Below are positions 59,237 to 64,000 of a DNA stretch of 64,000 bases, in pieces. The notes beneath the pieces were generated by a model, which had not been told where the DNA came from, ran no database searches, and worked only from the letters and a program-made list of their open reading frames with translations. Source of the stretch: Crambe crambe (Eukaryota; Porifera; Demospongiae; Poecilosclerida; Crambeidae); assembly GCA_963924555.1 (NCBI GenBank), contig OZ004584.1, forward strand, positions 5,889,001-5,953,000. Reading direction: 5' to 3'. A program made the translations under genes and the position numbers. Positions within the stretch are counted from its first letter, which is position 1, and each line of letters opens with the position of its first letter.

Positions 59237-60935
59237 CTTAAAGAATCATCTTTAACATCAATGGGGAATGGTAGATACACTGGTTGGTGGTAATGGTCTT
59301 AAGTGTTACACCTAGTTAGTAACTACATGTAGCTATACTTTTCTGCACGTGACCATGCACTTGAAGAACTTATTCATCAGTTTAAGTCACTGATGTCATC
59401 TTTATGAATAAGCAGTTTTATAGCCAATGAATCCTATTATCTGACACGCCCCTTTTTAGAAGAGCCTTTAGAGAAGCAGGATACTTGAGGTATGTTGATA
59501 GTAGTTCTTGTAAGTAGATAACTATAGCAGTAACTATTATACTTGTGTTCACTTGGCATTAAAGAAGCAACTGAGATAGCTACATAATTATGTTGGAATC
59601 ATGGAGCATTGTAATAATGACAACCACCAGCATAGATAATCATGTGGCTAGCTAGTTATCTGCTGAGGCCAGAATTATTAATCAAGAATTACATAAGAAA
59701 TCATCACAGAGGTTAACAACTCCAAGTGCTAAGTGATCACAAATAATAAGTAGCTACACTTTTGATAGCAGCTAGCTATGTTGATAATAACCATTATATG
59801 TACCTAACAGTGTTACTCTAGCGTTCACTTGTTCCCTGACATATGAATATAAAGCCTTACATAATTATATAGCAATCAGTCTATAGGGGACAAGTAAACG
59901 TAAAATAGATTAGATACCTTAGTGGTCAAATTAGTCCAATCCTATTAGCTGTAGCTAGAGAATTGTTGTTTACTGTCTCATGATCACTATAATAATGCTG
60001 ATCATTGCCAATGTGCAAAATGCGCTGCGCTAATAATGATCACTGCGCAGTGCTACCCTGTGTGTGCGCATACATACTGTATTTTCAATTGTTGTTGAGA
60101 CGTCTTTGATCACAATCCAAGCAAACTAACATCAAGTATGTGTACAATATCAATGTAGCTAATGCGCTGTGCTAATAATGATCACTGCGCAGTGCTACCC
60201 TGTGTGTGCGCATACATACTGTATTTTCAATTGTTGTTGAGACGTCTTTGATCACAATCCAAGCAAACTAACTATAATTATGTGTACAATATCAATGTAG
60301 CTATGTACACTGATGTGGTTATAGCTAGTTATTATTATTCTGTGTAGTCTCATAGGCTTCTACATGTGAGCATATGTACTTATTCATCAGTGAAGTCACT
60401 ACAATCATCTTTATGAATAAGCAGTTTTATGAATCTCATTATCTGACATGCCCTTTTTTGAAAAGAATTTAAAGAAGCAGGTATGTAAGTAGCAGTTTAT
60501 TAGTGTTCACTTGACATTATAGAAGCAACTGAGATAAATTATTAGGGAGCTAAAGCTAAAACATTTGGAATCATGGAGCACACATAACTAATTAGCTAGC
60601 TAAATAGCTAACTATCTGCTGATTTCATTTTGATTTCAAGTGAAGGATATAAGTAATTATGATAAAGCCTTAAGAGAAGAGGTAGCTACATAATATTATG
60701 TTTACATTAATCCTCATAACCGTATACATGTAGCTAACAATACTATAGAGTCTATTGTGTTCACTAGTTCCCTGGAAGTAGTTGTATAGTTAATAAGTTT
60801 TGAGAGGTAAATGGAATAAAGGAATAAAGCCTTATACATGTATGTGTAGGAGCAGTACATACAGTAAATCAATGAATATAGCTATCTGGTAATGTTTATT
60901 TTAGTCCAATTAAGACTATTATCTTGATCAATCTA
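59237..60935. repeat. 5' flank of ANK5, with a 142-bp tandem duplication
   Basis: This matches the ANK1 flank (1740-3300). Within it, 60020-60161 is repeated as 60162-60303 (about 142 bp, containing the CACTGCGCAGTG palindrome and the TTTCAATTGTTGTTGAGACG block); the duplication is not seen in the other units. No gene is supported. Confidence 0.65.
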
Positions 60936-61983
60936 ATAATGTGACTCAATTTAGGAAAAGGGGGCACTTCACGCAAGATAAATTTTTGAGATATGCGCGT
61001 TTAAACTAGCCTTAGGTAAAAAAATTATTTTTATCCACTTCTTTTCCCTTGCCTCCACAGTATCTTCAGTCCTTTATCTAACTTCCTGCCAAATTTCAGG
61101 AAGTGGGAAGGCTTTGAAGTAGGCAAGCGCTCGAGTTGAAGTGAGCTACCTCACCCGGAACTTATTTCACATCCTACGTGCCCAAATTTCAATCTTCAAT
61201 TACGGAGGATGTATGAGCATAATGCGCGGAAATAAGGGAAATTCCCCACACAACAATAAAAATTCATATTGATGATTTCTACTGAATACAAAGTAGCTAC
61301 ACAGATATTTAGCTAGCTACAGATAGGAAGAGGTTGTGGTAGGAGCCATCCAACTTCATATGTCAGAAGATCCAGATATGGAGGTGCTGGATGAATTCTA
61401 TGTCTCCTTCAACCCCAAGACAGTAGTCAAACACAGCCCAGATCCTACCAGTGTCTAGATTCCAACTCAGGCTAACACCACTTCCACAGGAATCAACCAA
61501 TACAGCAGAGATAGGATCATAAAACTTACAAGTACTTTTAAAACTACTGATGTACAAACATCTATCTACCCAAACTTTACCTGATCATTATTCAGAACTT
61601 GTTCCATATCTAGCATGCCTCAGATAACCCATGCGCTCAAAGATAACAACGTAGTAAAGCTAAGTCTACTTCTTCTCCACACAGCTGCTACACGAGGTGA
61701 GAAAAATTGAATGATGTCATCGCGTTATACGGACTTACGTAAGGATTTACGGAGCATTGGGTATTGACCGGAAGTTCAATGTTTAGACGCTGTTTGTTGC
61801 AAAACGCTTATTCAATCTTTCTCTGAGGTGATGCACTTCAAGCGCTTATAGCTCCGCGGTGGTTTAAGATTTAGCCTCAAGCGTAGTATCGGTGAAATTC
61901 TAAGGTAATGAGCTATAGCGTGGTATTAATAACTCCATTTTAAATTTTTGCGTGAAGTGCCCCCTTTTCCTATAGCCTGTCAC
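60936..61983. mobile_element. Non-autonomous TIR element in the ANK5 flank
   Basis: Inverted repeats TAGGAAAAGGGGGCACTTCA at 60952 onward and the complement ending at 61972 match over about 25 bp. Outside them, GTGAC and GTCAC mark the probable ends. Other units are continuous here (CAATCTATAGGGGAC), which places the insertion and gives a TA or CTA target duplication. The interior is less AT-rich than its surroundings. It holds no transposase, only a 64-codon minus-strand ORF (61363-61557) that reads like a piece of a protein-coding exon and may be a captured fragment. Confidence 0.75.
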
Positions 61984-62538
61984 CTATAGGGGACAAGTAA
62001 ACATAAATAGATCATACCTACAAAGCTATACAATGAAATATAGGATGTTTTTTTTTACAGGATTAGCTAAACTAAATGTGGTCAGACCTACTAACTGTTG
62101 AGAATGTGTTACTATTGTCTTCTTTCTTGCATGATCACTATAACAATGTTGATCCATGCAATGTAAATGCACTATGCTGTGCTATCCTATGGATGCATAT
62201 GCAGCAAAGGCTATATATTTTCAATGCTGTAGCTATTGGCCTGGAGTAATCATTGATAATGATATGGTGTAGAGCAAGCTAACTAGGTGGTCTCAACCAC
62301 TGCAAGAATCTAGCTACGTAATGAGTATGAATGATGGCAATTGGTGTGTACCCACGAGACTTGCCATAACAAACCCTAGTACTAACAGTTTATGATTGTA
62401 ATCAATTTCATTTTAATTGCAGATTGCACATATAATTTGAGAGTAGATTATCATTTCATTCGAGGCATCATCTTTGCAGTATTATTATTTGCTATTTCTT
62501 CTTGGTTGAATCCTTGATTCTTTTGGATCAAAGTGAGA
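61984..62538. repeat. Proximal 5' flank of ANK5, diverged
   Basis: It is collinear with 3315-3470 plus 7195-7528 but with more substitutions and small indels than between ANK1 and ANK4. There is no foldback insertion. No gene is supported. Confidence 0.55.
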
Positions 62539-62548
62539 TTATAAATAG
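62539..62548 (+). promoter_or_regulatory. TATA box of ANK5 and leader with uORF (62617-62640)
   Basis: TTATAAATAG and the seven-codon uORF survive in this most diverged copy, while the upstream TTG codon does not. This supports both the promoter call and the choice of the main ATG. Confidence 0.65.
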
Positions 62549-62696
62549 CGCGGCGCCTTTTGATTGTATTCTCGTCACCGCCAGTCGTCACATCAACACC
62601 TTACATCAATTAATTAATGGACTATTACAAGGGACATTGACTGATAAAACTTCAATAATTTCAGAATTGAGTTATGAAATCGTTCGATCAAGTATA

Positions 62697-64000
62697 ATGT
62701 CTTCGTTAAAAGAAAACATTCACATTGAAACATTAATATCAGCATTGGAATCAGGTGATTTCAAGACGGTGTTACCAATATTATTATTGCAACAAAAATC
62801 GTTACCAGAGCTCACTCTTCCTAATAAATTCACACCTCTTCACTATGCCTGTCGTCATGGCAGACTGGATGTGGTTCAATCACTCATTACTAACTGCATT
62901 GGGTACACCATTGAGAGTAGAGATGCAAATGGTTGCACACCCTTACACACTGCAGCAAAGTACGGACACTTCAATATCATCGAATATGCTATATCGAGCT
63001 TACTCTTCTCCAATACATTGCCATGTATACAAATGGAGATTAATACTAAATTATCTTTAGCACTAATGTCTTTATTCCAAGGTAAATTAAAAGACCAGCA
63101 TACAGATTTGAATGGAAATACTCCATTACATGCTGCCTGTATGGGAGGGAACTTGGATATAGTCCAGTTCCTTGTCAATACTATTGGCTGTGATCCAATG
63201 AGCACTGGAAACTGTCTCCACCTGGCAGCAGAGCATGGACACTTGAATGTGGTTAAATACTTATTGGAGGAGGTAGGGAGTGACGTGAATCCTGTGGATG
63301 TACATGGGAAATCTCCAGCTTACCTTGCAGCTGAAGGAGGACATTTACCAGTCCTCAAGTATCTCATTGAGATAAAGGGAGCAGATCCTCAATTCAAAAC
63401 AACTGCAGAATGGAAAAGTGATTACTTTCATATGGCACCAGGTAGGTCACTAGTACATACAGCAAGTTGTGAAGGGCACCTAAATGTGGTGGAATATTTG
63501 CTATGCAGTCACTATTGCAGTCCATCTTGTCAGGATGAAGAGCATGATACTCCTCTTCATTATGCCAGTTACAAAGGACACATGGACATTGTAGTTTACC
63601 TAATAGACATACATCACTGTGATCCATTATGTGAAAATAAAAAAAAGCAAACTCCATTGAACCATGCTTCCTTCGGCGGACACTTAGATGTGGTGAGATA
63701 CTTTACTGCTATCCACCACTCAAATCCACTAGTGAAGGATACTTATGGTAACACACCACTTCACTATGCTGCATTGCAAGGTAAACTAGATGTGGTCAAG
63801 CACTTTATTGAAGATATGAAATGTGATCCCAACAATAAAGAACGATTGGATAGGATTCCTCTTCATCATGCGAGTGAACAAGGACATCTAGATGTCGTGA
63901 AATACCTCGTAGAATCACATCACTGTGATCCATTGTGTCCAGATGTTTGGAAGGAAACTCCATTGCACCGAGCCTCTTACAAAGGACACTTAAATGTGGT
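62697..64000 (+). CDS. ANK5: N-terminal ankyrin part of a fifth paralogue, cut by the window end
   Basis: The frame from ATG 62697 is open to the last base (434 codons seen). It begins MSSLKENIHIETL like the other copies and has the same series of N-terminal ankyrin repeats (FTPLHYACRHGRLDVVQ, GNTPLHAACMGGNLDIVQ, SPAYLAAEGGHLPVLK). It then enters the 102-residue triple repeat from about 63724 (NTPLHYAALQGKLDVVK, then RIPLHHASEQGHLDVVK). It is the most diverged copy: about ten extra residues near 62990-63040, a shortened repeat near 63200, and many substitutions. No lesion is seen in this part. By homology, Roc, COR and death domains should follow beyond the window. Confidence 0.8.
   Translation, partial: MSSLKENIHIETLISALESGDFKTVLPILLLQQKSLPELTLPNKFTPLHYACRHGRLDVVQSLITNCIGYTIESRDANGCTPLHTAAKYGHFNIIEYAISSLLFSNTLPCIQMEINTKLSLALMSLFQGKLKDQHTDLNGNTPLHAACMGGNLDIVQFLVNTIGCDPMSTGNCLHLAAEHGHLNVVKYLLEEVGSDVNPVDVHGKSPAYLAAEGGHLPVLKYLIEIKGADPQFKTTAEWKSDYFHMAPGRSLVHTASCEGHLNVVEYLLCSHYCSPSCQDEEHDTPLHYASYKGHMDIVVYLIDIHHCDPLCENKKKQTPLNHASFGGHLDVVRYFTAIHHSNPLVKDTYGNTPLHYAALQGKLDVVKHFIEDMKCDPNNKERLDRIPLHHASEQGHLDVVKYLVESHHCDPLCPDVWKETPLHRASYKGHLNV

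Noticed and set aside
1-64000. tRNA or rRNA genes
   Set aside because: I saw no cloverleaf-like B-box context or rRNA core motifs on either strand; a dedicated scan was not possible.

Overview
The window looks like nuclear DNA of an early-branching animal, most likely a demosponge. The Amphimedon queenslandica type is my best guess, from overall character rather than a database match. Supporting observations are GT-AG introns of 66-70 bp, TATA-box promoters, AT-rich intergenic DNA with many AGCT-type runs, dense small repeats, and very long ankyrin/Roc/Death-domain genes. No prokaryotic layout, rRNA, tRNA or CRISPR array was seen.

The window is a plus-strand tandem array of five paralogous genes (here ANK1 to ANK5), each preceded by an intact or decayed copy of a small secreted beta-helix-like gene (here gene A). 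ANK1 (7683-15030) and ANK2 (21802-30765) are open and complete. ANK3 (38152-41671) has a frameshift and lost its 3' half by deletion. ANK4 (44970-53314) is full length but carries one frameshift and one nonsense codon in this assembly. ANK5 (62697 onward) is open and runs off the window. The complete genes encode an ankyrin array (about 36 to 51 repeats), a Roc-type GTPase, a COR-like region and two death domains, like DAPK without its kinase. All five keep the same TATA box and a 7-codon upstream ORF.

The middle of each ankyrin array is a higher-order repeat of exactly 306 bp (three 34-residue ankyrin repeats), present 8, 13, 8 and 11 times in ANK1-4. Units are nearly identical except at the ankyrin positions that normally form the binding surface. 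This suggests a recombining recognition receptor whose output runs through GTPase and death domains, possibly immune or allorecognition. The function is inferred.

Intergenic DNA is full of mobile sequence: a 3.7-kb composite of foldback repeats present in only one of the four comparable units (3471-7194), its diverged relatives (18232-19517 and about 33450-35874), a 1.1-kb terminal-inverted-repeat element with a matching empty site (34110-35218), a 1.05-kb element with 25-bp inverted repeats (60936-61983), and a broken Ty3/gypsy LTR retrotransposon (54786-58404) with a perfect 5-bp target duplication inside a gene A relic. Gene A itself (568-1734) is intact only once. Comparing the units gives a partial order of duplications, insertions and deletions.
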